Shown here: in pieces, positions 35,079 through 43,144 of the stretch
Position numbering within the stretch: the first letter of the stretch is position 1
Layout of the letters: the number at the start of each line of letters is the position of its first letter
Assembly: GCF_036388275.1 (NCBI RefSeq)
Contig: NZ_DASVSF010000059.1
Location: 73,928 to 137,927 of the forward strand
Reading direction: 5' to 3'
From: Longimicrobium sp.
GTDB lineage: Bacteria > Gemmatimonadota > Gemmatimonadetes > Longimicrobiales > Longimicrobiaceae
Length of the DNA: 64,000 bases
Notes under the pieces: generated by a model
Seen by the model: the letters and a program-made list of their open reading frames with translations, nothing else
Database searches by the model: none
Told to the model about the DNA's origin: nothing
Position numbers and translations under genes: made by a program

Positions 35079-36139
35079 TGGACGCGGACGGAAAGGAGGG
35101 GGACGTCCCCCGCGGCGATGGCGGCCAGCAGCGCCTGCAGCTCCGGCAGCGGAATCGTGCGGCCGTCCTGCAGCCGCGCGCTCACCGGAACGAAGCCGTC
35201 CAGCTGGGGAGAAAACCCGAGGGCCCGCAGGAGAATGGCGAACGACGGATCACCCGCATCCCCCGCCGTCCCCCCGCCGCCGACGCGGAACCAGTAGATG
35301 GGGCTTTCGATGGGCTCGTCGCCCCCCGACGTGGCCACCTCGCGCGTCACCTGCCAGGCGTAGGTGCCCCCCGGCTCCAGCCGTACGGCCTGCACGGAGG
35401 CGGGATACAGCGCCGAGGTGGCTGAAGTGGACGTTTCCCACACCGGAAAGCCGCCCTGGATGGCCTCCACGGCTGATCCCTCGCCGTCCACCCGCGCCAC
35501 GCGCAGCCGGTACCGCGCGCCGGGCGCATCGCCATCCGCGCTCCACAGGAAGCGCGGCGTGGGGCCGGGGACGATGGGCGGCGGGCCCGCGTCCGCCGGA
35601 ATGCCGGGGGAAAGCAGGTCCACGCGCCCCGAGTAGCCCAGGGTGATCCGCAGCTCGTCGCTGTCCAGCACGGCGCCCTGCGCGGAGCGCACGGTGACGG
35701 TGAACAGGTAGGTGCCCGCCGGCAGCCGGCCGCTTTGCAGCCCCGCCTCGTCCAGCAGGTTCTCGTTGACGGAGAAGTCGGTGAGGGCGAACTCGCCCCC
35801 GTCCGTCGCCAGGTCGCGGGTGGTCAGGTGCCGCACGGGGTCACGGGGGACGAACGGGTCGGTCGTCCCGCGGAACAGCTCCAGCGGCCGCGGGGTCTCC
35901 CGCGCCACCACCACCTCCATCACCACGGGGCGGGAGGCGTCCTGGCTGATGAGGGTGATGCCGAACAGGTCCGGCCGCACCCCGGGGCTGCCGGGGAGAA
36001 GGTCGGAGACGAAGATGGCCTCCACCGGGGCGAGCCGCCGGATGGAAACCTGCACCTGTGCCGAGCCGGGCGCGGGGGCCAGGCCCGCCCAGCCGGTCGC
36101 GAGCACCAGCGCGGCGAGGGCGCGAACGAAGACACGCAT
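35075..36139 (-). CDS. Secreted protein of unknown function
   Basis: A 354-residue exported protein with a signal peptide (MRVFVRALAALVLATGWAGL..., cleavage near SAQ, residue 28). The mature part is rich in beta strands with Ig- or fibronectin-like segments (GTYLFTVTVRSAQGAVLDSDELRITLGY; FLWSADGDAPGARYRLRVARVDGEG; PGGTYAWQVTREV). I do not recognise the family. It is the first gene of the coupled unit secreted protein, FecR, barrel, which suggests the three products form an envelope-spanning assembly, possibly feeding the CHASE2 cyclase. Confidence 0.75.
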   Translation of the reverse strand: MRVFVRALAALVLATGWAGLAPAPGSAQVQVSIRRLAPVEAIFVSDLLPGSPGVRPDLFGITLISQDASRPVVMEVVVARETPRPLELFRGTTDPFVPRDPVRHLTTRDLATDGGEFALTDFSVNENLLDEAGLQSGRLPAGTYLFTVTVRSAQGAVLDSDELRITLGYSGRVDLLSPGIPADAGPPPIVPGPTPRFLWSADGDAPGARYRLRVARVDGEGSAVEAIQGGFPVWETSTSATSALYPASVQAVRLEPGGTYAWQVTREVATSGGDEPIESPIYWFRVGGGGTAGDAGDPSFAILLRALGFSPQLDGFVPVSARLQDGRTIPLPELQALLAAIAAGDVPLLSVRVQ

Positions 36140-36401
36140 GAATGGCGACGGAGCGAGAGGGAGGTCGAGCGAAGAGAGCGACGGGCGCCGGGCCGTGCTG
36201 CCTCACCGGCACGTTGCAGCGGTAGGATAGTCGGCACCCCGCCCGGAGCCAAGGCTTTTCTTCCGGCGGGCGGAAGATCGCGCCGGCATCCGCGCTCCGG
36301 TGGAGGCCATCATCGTTGCACCCGGTCCAGCGCGCGCCTACCTTGCGCGGCGGATGCGGTCCATCCCCATCTCGCTCTCCACGCCCTCTTCCCCGCTGTC
36401 C

Positions 36402-37265
36402 ATGAGCCCTCCGCCCGGCCTGACCGCCACCTGTTGGGGCACCCGCGGCTCCATCCCCGCGCCGGGGCCAGACACCGTGCGCTACGGCGGCAACACGCCG
36501 TGTTTGGAGGTCCAGGCGGAAGGCCGCCGCTACATCTTCGACGCGGGGACGGGAATCCGCGCGCTCAGCCGTGCGCTGGAGCCGGAGGAGCCGGTGGAGG
36601 CGGAGCTGTTCCTGACGCACTTCCACTGGGACCACGTGCAGGGGTTTCCCTTCTGCGGCCAGCTCTACCACGCCGACAGCCGCATCCGCGTCCACGGTCC
36701 CCCGCAGGACGGGGCGGGCGTCGCCAGCGTGCTCGCCGGGATCATGGCGCCCGCGTACTTCCCCGTGCCGCTGGATGCGCTGGCCGCGGGGGTGGAGTTC
36801 GTGGATGTGGACACCGCGCCGTGGACGGATGGAGCCGTGGAGGTGGATGCGCTGCGCGTCTGCCATCCCGGGTTCACCTGTGGCTACCGGCTGCGGACCG
36901 GCGGTGCCTCGATCGCGTACGTACCCGACAACGAGCTGCGCGAGGCCGACGACGCACAGTACCGGCAGATGGTGGACTGGGCCGCGGGAGTGGACCTGCT
37001 GGTGCACGATGCCATGTGGCGCGACGACGAGTACCCGCGCTACCGCGGTTGGGGGCACGGCAGCGTGGGGGATGCCGTGCGGCTAGCGGAGGACGCCGGT
37101 GCGCGCCGGCTCCTGCTCTTCCATTACGCGCCCGAGCGCAGGGACGACGAGCTGGACGCCATCGTGAGCGAGGTGCGGCGCGGGTTGGCCGAGCGCGGGT
37201 CGGCGCTGCGGGTGGACCCGGCGTGCGAGGGCGTGGCGGTCCACCTCTGCCGGGGGGACGCATGA
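36402..37265 (+). CDS. Metallo-beta-lactamase-fold hydrolase
   Basis: A 287-residue MBL-fold protein. The metal-binding signature T-H-F-H-W-D-H is at about residues 72-78, with the companion motifs 'CHPGFTCGYRL', 'YVPDNEL' and 'LLLFHYAPE' behind it. The opening 'TATCWGTRGSIPAPGPDTVRYGGNTPCLEV' is typical of the phosphodiesterase-like (PhnP/cAMP phosphodiesterase-related) branch. A cyclic-nucleotide substrate is conceivable given the neighbouring cyclase and HD-GYP genes, but it is unproven. In-frame starts exist at 36354 and 36402; the latter is chosen because the domain begins directly after it. It overlaps the HD-GYP gene by four bases. Confidence 0.85.
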   Translation: MSPPPGLTATCWGTRGSIPAPGPDTVRYGGNTPCLEVQAEGRRYIFDAGTGIRALSRALEPEEPVEAELFLTHFHWDHVQGFPFCGQLYHADSRIRVHGPPQDGAGVASVLAGIMAPAYFPVPLDALAAGVEFVDVDTAPWTDGAVEVDALRVCHPGFTCGYRLRTGGASIAYVPDNELREADDAQYRQMVDWAAGVDLLVHDAMWRDDEYPRYRGWGHGSVGDAVRLAEDAGARRLLLFHYAPERRDDELDAIVSEVRRGLAERGSALRVDPACEGVAVHLCRGDA

Positions 37266-39229
37266 GCACGCTGATTCCGGGGTCCGCCGCCTCGGCCGGG
37301 CCGCTGCCGCCGCGCGTCGCCCGGGCTCCGCGTCCCCTGCTGCTGCATTCCACCGCGTGGACGCCGCCCGCGCCGCCGGCCGCCGCGCTGGAGACGCGGG
37401 TCATCGACTCGCTCTCGGAGGTCGAGGAGCCCGACGCGCCGACGGTGCTGGTGCTGGACCGGGCGCTCGCCGTGGGGGCGGACGAGCTGGAGGCGGCGCT
37501 GCGGGCGCTTCCGGACGCCGTCATCGTCGTCCCGGCGGACGAGGAGACGGATGCCGTCGCGCGCTGGAGCGAGCGCGTGCTGCTGACGCTGCCCGGGGGG
37601 GACGAGGCGGCGGCGCGGGCCATCCGCGGCGCCCTGCGCCTTTCCGCCGCGCGGCTGTCGCAGGCGCGGCTGGAGCGCGAGCTGGCCGGTGCGCGCAGCC
37701 AGCTCCGCGAGCTGGCCGGCGTGGGGATGGCGCTGATGACGGAGCGCGATCCGGACCGCCTGCTGAACACCATCCTTTCCAAGGCCCGCCAGCTCACCGC
37801 CAGCGACGCGGGAAGCCTGTACCTGGTGGAAGAGGAGGATGGGGAGCGGCGCCTGTGCTTCACGCTGGCGCAGAACGATTCCATCGATGCGCCGTTCCGG
37901 GCCTTCACCCTGCCGCTGGACACCACCAGCGTGGCGGGGTACGCCGCCGTCACGGGCGAGACGCTGCGCATCGCCGACGCGTACGACCTGCCGGCGGACG
38001 CGCCGTACCGGCTGAACCGCAGCTTCGACGAGCGGTTCGGCTATCGCACCAGCTCCATGCTCGTCGTTCCGATGGTGGACCACCGCGGCGGCGTGGTGGG
38101 CGTGCTGCAGCTCATCAACCACAAGCGCGATCCCGAGGCGCGCATCGACGGCCCGGAGGCCGCGGCACAGTGGGTGACGCCCTACCGGCCGCGGGAGATG
38201 GAGGTGGTGCAGGCGCTGGCGGGGCAGGCGGCGGTCTCCATCGAAAACTCCCGCCTCTACCGCCAGGTGGAGAACCTGTTCGAGAGCTTCGTGAAGGCCG
38301 CCGTCGTCGCGGTGGACCAGCGCGATCCCGCCACCTCCGGCCACAGCGTGCGCGTGGCCACGCTGACCTGCGACCTGGCCGTGGCGCTGGAGCGCGGCGG
38401 GCGCGGGCCGTACGCGGGGATGCGCTTCACGAGCGAGCAGATGCGCGAGCTGCGCTACGCCTCGCTGCTCCACGACTTCGGCAAGGTGGGGGTGCGCGAG
38501 GAGGTGCTGGTGAAGCCCAAGAAGCTGCCCCCGCTGCTGATGGAGCGCGTGCAGGGCCGCTTCGCCTTCATCCGCCGCACGCTGGAGATGGAGCACTATC
38601 GCGCCCGCGCCCATGCCGCGGAGCGCGGCGAGCGGCTGGCGGACGCGGCCATGGAGGCGCGGATGGCGGAACTGGAGCGCGTGCGCACGCTCGTCCTTTC
38701 CGCGAACGAGCCCACCATCCTGCCGGAAAAGGCCGCGGCGGAGCTGGACGGGCTGTCGGCGCTCACCTTCGCCGGGCCGGAGGGCATGCCGCTGCCGTAC
38801 GTGACGGAAGAGGAGCTGGCGTACCTGCGCATTCCCAAGGGCTCGCTCACGGAGGAGGAGCGCAAGGAAATCGAGAGCCACGTGGAGCAGACGTACCGGT
38901 TTCTGGTGCAGATCCCGTGGACGGGCGACCTGGGCAACGTGGCGGCGATCGCCTACGGGCACCACGAAAAGCTGAACGGCAGGGGCTACCCGCGCGGCGT
39001 GTCGGCGGACGGCATCCCCCCGCAGACGCGGATGATGACCGTCGCCGACATCTTCGACGCGCTGACGGCCAGCGACCGTCCCTACAAGCGCGCCGTGAGC
39101 GCCGAGAAGGCCATCGACATCCTGCACATGGAGGCGCGCGACGGCCTGCTGGACACCGACCTGGTGGAAACGATGGTGGAAAGCGGCGTCTACCGGCGCA
39201 TCCTGGAGGTGGACTGGCGGGCGTTGTAA
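37262..39229 (+). CDS. GAF-HD-GYP phosphodiesterase
   Basis: A 655-residue cytoplasmic signalling protein. A diverged receiver-like N-terminal region (~45-130) precedes a GAF domain (~150-330; TERDPDRLLNTILSKARQLTASDAGSLYLV). The HD-GYP domain follows, with H404-D405 (LLHDFGKVGV) and H567-H568 plus the GYP motif (HHEKLNGRGYP, 574-576), the signature of cyclic-di-GMP or cyclic dinucleotide phosphodiesterases. A ~110-residue insertion lies between HD and GYP (about 410-555), longer than usual. The start overlaps the MBL stop as ATGA, so the two hydrolases are coupled. Confidence 0.9.
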   Translation: MSTLIPGSAASAGPLPPRVARAPRPLLLHSTAWTPPAPPAAALETRVIDSLSEVEEPDAPTVLVLDRALAVGADELEAALRALPDAVIVVPADEETDAVARWSERVLLTLPGGDEAAARAIRGALRLSAARLSQARLERELAGARSQLRELAGVGMALMTERDPDRLLNTILSKARQLTASDAGSLYLVEEEDGERRLCFTLAQNDSIDAPFRAFTLPLDTTSVAGYAAVTGETLRIADAYDLPADAPYRLNRSFDERFGYRTSSMLVVPMVDHRGGVVGVLQLINHKRDPEARIDGPEAAAQWVTPYRPREMEVVQALAGQAAVSIENSRLYRQVENLFESFVKAAVVAVDQRDPATSGHSVRVATLTCDLAVALERGGRGPYAGMRFTSEQMRELRYASLLHDFGKVGVREEVLVKPKKLPPLLMERVQGRFAFIRRTLEMEHYRARAHAAERGERLADAAMEARMAELERVRTLVLSANEPTILPEKAAAELDGLSALTFAGPEGMPLPYVTEEELAYLRIPKGSLTEEERKEIESHVEQTYRFLVQIPWTGDLGNVAAIAYGHHEKLNGRGYPRGVSADGIPPQTRMMTVADIFDALTASDRPYKRAVSAEKAIDILHMEARDGLLDTDLVETMVESGVYRRILEVDWRAL

Positions 39230-39257
39230 CGCGATTTCCATCCCCTCCGCTCCCGCC

Positions 39258-39297
39258 GCCCCGGGCCCCCGAGCACACCGCTCGCGGGGCCCGGGGC
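39258..39297 (+). terminator. Intrinsic terminator after HD-GYP gene
   Basis: GCCCCGGGCCCC and GGGGCCCGGGGC arms (12 bases) flank a 16-base loop and are followed by TTTTCC. It separates the MBL/HD-GYP unit from the VWA cassette. Confidence 0.75.
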
Positions 39298-39439
39298 TTT
39301 TCCGCCCGCGGGCCCCCCACGGACGCGTAGCGGACTGAAACCTGCAATGGCCGCGGCTCCGATCGGCGCGGGCCCGGTCCCGCCGCGGCGGGCCAAGGCC
39401 GCACACGTCATGGACTTCTGAACGGCGGGGCAGATCGAA

Positions 39440-40162
39440 ATGGACCAGCAGCAGACCAAGACCCGCGGGGTCGCCGACATCGTGTTCCTGATCGACATCT
39501 CCGGGAGCATGGCGCCCGCCATCGACGCCCTCAAGGCGAACATCGGCACCTTCGTGGAGTCGCTGAGCGGCGGCGAAGGCAACAACATCTCGCCCGTCCG
39601 CGACTGGCGCGCCAAGGCCGTGGGCTACAGCGACTTCGACGAAGACCCGCAGCCGTTCATCGACAACCCGTTCGTCACCGACGTCGAGGCCCTGCGCGCG
39701 CAGCTGGCCGGCCTGGTGGCCGGGGGCGGCGGCGACGAGCCCGAGTCGCTGCTCGACGCGCTGTACAAGGTGTCCACCATGCCGCAGACCGAGAAGGGCG
39801 CGCAGAGCCTGGACGCGACCAAGTGGCGGTACCGCAGCGACGCGGCGCGCGTAGTGGTGGTGTTCACCGACGCCTCGTTCAAGCCTACCATGTCCATCCC
39901 CGAGGCCAAGGGCGGCGGCATTCAGGACGTGATGAACGCGGTGATCAACAACCGCGTGATCCTCAGCCTGTTCGCGCCCGACATGCCGGGCTACGACGAG
40001 CTCAGCCAGATCGACAAGTCCGAGTGGGAGGCCATTTCGTACCCGGGGCTGAACCCGCAGGATGCGCTGGCCAAGTTCACGTCGGACCAGGCCAACTTCA
40101 AGAACACCCTTCGGCAGCTGGCGGCCAGCGTGTCGAAGTCGGCCGAGACCGTGGCGCTCTGA
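39440..40162 (+). CDS. VWA-domain protein (TerY-like), first gene of phospho-signalling cassette
   Basis: A 240-residue cytoplasmic von Willebrand factor A domain. The MIDAS is intact: D19-x-S21-x-S23 (FLIDISGSM), an acidic/Gly loop GGGGDEPESLL around residue 96, and FTDASFKPT around 140. The length and the 'KAVGYSDFDEDPQPFIDNPFVTDVEALRAQLAGL' segment resemble TerY-type stand-alone VWA proteins that act with a kinase and a phosphatase. It would bind a partner through a divalent metal. Six bases separate it from the kinase gene. There is no signal peptide or membrane helix. Confidence 0.88.
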   Translation: MDQQQTKTRGVADIVFLIDISGSMAPAIDALKANIGTFVESLSGGEGNNISPVRDWRAKAVGYSDFDEDPQPFIDNPFVTDVEALRAQLAGLVAGGGGDEPESLLDALYKVSTMPQTEKGAQSLDATKWRYRSDAARVVVVFTDASFKPTMSIPEAKGGGIQDVMNAVINNRVILSLFAPDMPGYDELSQIDKSEWEAISYPGLNPQDALAKFTSDQANFKNTLRQLAASVSKSAETVAL

Positions 40163-40168
40163 CCGGGG

Positions 40169-41668
40169 ATGGCCAAGAAGCTCAAGGTGGGCGACGCCGT
40201 CAACGGGTACCAGATCGACAAGGTGTTCGGGCCCGGGGCCATGGCCATCTCGTACGCGGCGCGCAAGTCGTCGGGGCAGCGGGTGTTCTTCAAGCAGTAC
40301 AAGTCGCCCTCCGTCACCGTCGCCTGGTACCGCGACTACGTGCGCTACCAGAAGGAGCTGAACCGGCGGATCGCCGAGAGCCCGGCGCGCAACTTCTGCG
40401 TGCGCGCCATCGACTCGTTCGAGGCGGTGTGGGGCGGGCGCACGTACTTCCAGGTCTTCGAGCTGGTGGAGAACGGCGCCGACCTGGGCGGCATCTTCGA
40501 GCGCGAGGCCGAGGCGAACGGCGGGCACACGCTCGCCGTTCCCTTCAAGGACACGCGGCTGTGGGAGCAGCACGTGATCTGGGCCAAGGTGCTGATGTCG
40601 GGCATCAACACGTTGCACGCGGCCAATGTCGCGCACGCCGACCTGAAGCCCGACAACGCGTTCCTGATCGAGGACCCGTCTATCGCGGCGGGCTTCCAGC
40701 TGAAGCTGATCGACCTGGACTTTTCGGTGCTCACCGACCAGACGGCGCCATGGCACGGGCACCAGGGGTACGTGGGCACCGACAACTATCGCTCGCCCGA
40801 GCACTTTACGGCGGGCGCCAAGCCGGGCGCCGCCTCGGACGTGTTCACCTGCGGGTTGATCCTCTACCAGCTGCTCGCGGGACGTCATCCGTACTGGGCC
40901 GAGGACCAGTCGGAGTACGCCCGGATGGCGCTGGCGCACGCCGCCGAGCGCCCTGTGCTGGGCGGCACCATGCCGGCCCCGGCGACGAACGAGGCCGTTT
41001 CCGACATCCTCTGGCGCTGCCTGTCGCCGCGCCCGGCGGACCGCCCCACGGCCGCCGAAGTGCGCGACGTGCTCACGGGGCGCATCGGTGGGAAGACGGC
41101 CAGCGCCGCATCCGGTGCCGTGGCGCCTCCGGCCGCCGCGCCGGCGCCGACTCCCGCTGCGACTGCGGCTCCGCCGCCGGCTCCTGCTGCGACGCCGGCT
41201 CCCGCTGCGCCCACGCCGCCACCGGTCGCACCGGCACCGAGAGCAGCCGCGCCAGCTGCACCGCCGGTCACTCCGCCGCCGGTCCGTCCGCCTGCCCCGA
41301 CGCCGCCCGCTCCGGCCCCGGCCGCGCGGCCAGCGAGGGCCGGTGGCGCCCCGTTGACCGCGGCTCGAATCCAACTCGCGGGCGAGTCGGGGCAGATGGT
41401 GACCATCGGAGTGCGCACGCCGCTGGGCAAGCACATGGTCCGCCAGTTCGGGGACGACTTCGCGGTGTGGGACACGGAGCAGTGCACGCTGGACCGCGGG
41501 AACGACGGCGCGTGGCAGATCGTTCCCAAGGCGGGGACGACGAACGAGACGCTGCTGAACGGCGCCGCCATCACCGCACCCCAGCCGCTGCGCGAGGGAG
41601 ACGTGATCGCGGTGGGCCGCGAGGCGAAGGGGATCGCGAAGCTGCCGCTGACGGTGCGCGCGGCCTGA
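40169..41668 (+). CDS. Ser/Thr protein kinase with C-terminal FHA-like domain
   Basis: A 499-residue kinase. It has a glycine-loop region at 20-31, likely ATP lysine K42 (VFFKQYK), catalytic loop H156-A-D158-L-K160-P-D-N163 (Ala replaces Arg of HRD), metal-binding D184-F-S, and an SPE motif at 209-211. Lack of the HRD arginine suggests it is not activated by activation-loop phosphorylation. A Pro/Ala linker (about 310-385) leads to an FHA-like domain (390-499) with TPLGKH, GTTNETLLNG and GDVIAVGR. The canonical phosphothreonine-binding Ser/Arg/His set is not obvious. It is immediately downstream of the VWA gene. Confidence 0.92.
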   Translation: MAKKLKVGDAVNGYQIDKVFGPGAMAISYAARKSSGQRVFFKQYKSPSVTVAWYRDYVRYQKELNRRIAESPARNFCVRAIDSFEAVWGGRTYFQVFELVENGADLGGIFEREAEANGGHTLAVPFKDTRLWEQHVIWAKVLMSGINTLHAANVAHADLKPDNAFLIEDPSIAAGFQLKLIDLDFSVLTDQTAPWHGHQGYVGTDNYRSPEHFTAGAKPGAASDVFTCGLILYQLLAGRHPYWAEDQSEYARMALAHAAERPVLGGTMPAPATNEAVSDILWRCLSPRPADRPTAAEVRDVLTGRIGGKTASAASGAVAPPAAAPAPTPAATAAPPPAPAATPAPAAPTPPPVAPAPRAAAPAAPPVTPPPVRPPAPTPPAPAPAARPARAGGAPLTAARIQLAGESGQMVTIGVRTPLGKHMVRQFGDDFAVWDTEQCTLDRGNDGAWQIVPKAGTTNETLLNGAAITAPQPLREGDVIAVGREAKGIAKLPLTVRAA

Positions 41669-41690
41669 TCGAACGACGAAGGAGGGCGCG

Positions 41691-41765
41691 ATGATCGCCA
41701 TCGCGCCGACCAGCACAGACCGTACGTGGGAGACGAATCGTGACGGAAGAGCACAAGCAGCCTGA
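41691..41765 (+). CDS. Possible 24-residue leader peptide overlapping the next start
   Basis: ATG at 41691 has the best Shine-Dalgarno in the cassette (AAGGAGGG, five bases upstream). It opens a frame MIAIAPTSTDRTWETNRDGR... that stops at 41765, 25 bases inside the next gene but in another frame. It may be a leader that loads ribosomes for the weak GTG start at 41740, or an accidental frame. No homology is known to me. Confidence 0.3.
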   Translation: MIAIAPTSTDRTWETNRDGRAQAA

Positions 41766-42744
41766 AGGGGAAGCGACGGCTCCTGGAACGCCGGGCTCGG
41801 GAACGGGCGGGGAGCCCGTCACCCCCGGATCGACCACGCCCGCACCGGAAGCGCCGGGAGCGGAGCCGCCCATTCCCGGATCGGTCACGCCCGCACCGGA
41901 AACGCCGGGAGCCGCGCCCGTCGCGACGCCGAGCGACCAGGGCGACGGCGCCGGAGCCCGGATCGACCCCGCGCCCGATCCGTCCGGCACGCCGGCGGAA
42001 GCGGGCGCCGTCACCGACGCGACCACGCCCACGGACGCGGGTTCCGCCGGAGAGGCCGCATCCACCGACGCCGCTCCGACGACGGACGCCGCTTCGGCCG
42101 CGGATTCGGATGTCACGCTGGAATCGCCCGCGGCTCCCTCCACCGATGCAGGCGCGGGGGACGGCTGGTCGACGGGCGCGACGGAGGGCGATACCACATC
42201 CTCCACGGGGACCGCGGACGCCTCCGCGGATGCTACGACGCCCGTCGACCCCGCTACCGCCGCCGAAGCTGTCGATCCGGCGCACGTTGCCGCGCCCGAA
42301 GTCGGCGCATCGGTGACGGACACGACCGCCGCCGACGTGACGGCCAGCGGCGAAGCTCCGCTCGATGCACCCGCGGCTGCGCCCTCCACCGATCCGGCGG
42401 CCGGAGCGCCGGCGGCACCCGGCGGCGCGCTGTCGGCGGACCGCATTCAACTCGTCGGCGAGTCGGGGCAGGCGCTGACGCTGGGCGTGCGCACGCCGCT
42501 GGGCAAGCACGCGGTCCGCCAGTTCGGCGACGACTTCAACGTGTGGGACACGGAGCAGTGCGTCATCGAGCGCGGTGCCGACGGGGCCTGGCAGATCGTG
42601 CCCGGCGCGGCCACCACCAACGAGACGCTGCTGAACGGCGAGCGTATCACCGCGCCGGCACCGCTTCACGACGGCGACGTCGTTTCCGTGGGCCGCGCGG
42701 AAAAGGGGATCTCCAAGCTGCCGCTCACCGTCCGCACGGCCTGA
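41740..42744 (+). CDS. FHA-like protein with long disordered N-terminus
   Basis: A 334-residue protein starting at GTG. Residues 1-230 are Ala/Pro/Thr/Asp/Ser-rich and low complexity, with short repeats such as 'PGSVTPAPETPGA', and are probably disordered and rich in phosphorylatable Ser/Thr. The last ~105 residues are an FHA-like domain almost identical in layout to that of the kinase (IQLVGESGQALTLGVRTPLGKH, TTNETLLNG, GDVVSVGR), a recent duplication. It may be the scaffold or substrate of the neighbouring kinase. It has no membrane helix or signal peptide. Confidence 0.85.
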   Translation: MTEEHKQPEGEATAPGTPGSGTGGEPVTPGSTTPAPEAPGAEPPIPGSVTPAPETPGAAPVATPSDQGDGAGARIDPAPDPSGTPAEAGAVTDATTPTDAGSAGEAASTDAAPTTDAASAADSDVTLESPAAPSTDAGAGDGWSTGATEGDTTSSTGTADASADATTPVDPATAAEAVDPAHVAAPEVGASVTDTTAADVTASGEAPLDAPAAAPSTDPAAGAPAAPGGALSADRIQLVGESGQALTLGVRTPLGKHAVRQFGDDFNVWDTEQCVIERGADGAWQIVPGAATTNETLLNGERITAPAPLHDGDVVSVGRAEKGISKLPLTVRTA

Positions 42745-42754
42745 GAGGCGGCGG

Positions 42755-43144
42755 ATGGCGTGGAAGTGCCCGCAGTGCGGCTTCGTTCACGAGAACGACG
42801 CCACCCGCCGGTGCGAGGCCTGCGGGCACACCCGCGCCGGCACGCTGGCGCTGGTGTCGGAGGCCACGACGAAGCGGCTGAGCGTGGGGGTAGACACGGC
42901 CATCGGCAAGCACCTGCTGCAGACCTTTGCCGGTGACGACCACGTGTACGCGGCGGAGCCCCAGTTCCTTCTCGCCCGCGACCTGGTGCACGGGGGCTGG
43001 AGCATCGCCCCCGCGCCCGGGGCCAAGAACCCGACTTTTCTGAACGGCGCGGCGCTGGGCGATGCACCCGCCCCGCTCCCCGAGGGCGCGGTGATCACCA
43101 TCGGCCCCACCCGCCTGCGACTGCGCGTGGAGAACGAGCTTTGA
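42755..43144 (+). CDS. Zinc-finger plus FHA-like protein
   Basis: A 129-residue protein. The N-terminus is a RanBP2-type zinc finger, W-x-C-x2-C-x10-C-x2-C (WKCPQCGFVHENDATRRCEACGH; C5, C8, C20, C23). The rest is a third, more diverged FHA-like domain (GVDTAIGKHLLQTFAGDD; NPTFLNG; GAVITIGPTRLRLRVEN). It shares the GKH and xFLNG/TLLNG signatures with the two preceding proteins. It starts 10 bases after the second FHA gene, and the downstream start overlaps its stop (TGATG). It is probably an adaptor that recognises a partner through the zinc finger. Confidence 0.85.
   Translation: MAWKCPQCGFVHENDATRRCEACGHTRAGTLALVSEATTKRLSVGVDTAIGKHLLQTFAGDDHVYAAEPQFLLARDLVHGGWSIAPAPGAKNPTFLNGAALGDAPAPLPEGAVITIGPTRLRLRVENEL

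Noticed and set aside
37124..41716. Very long minus-strand frame (1530 codons) opposite HD-GYP, VWA and kinase genes
   Set aside because: It is antisense to three genes with clear motifs; its translation is His/Arg/Gln-rich without domains. High GC removes stop codons.
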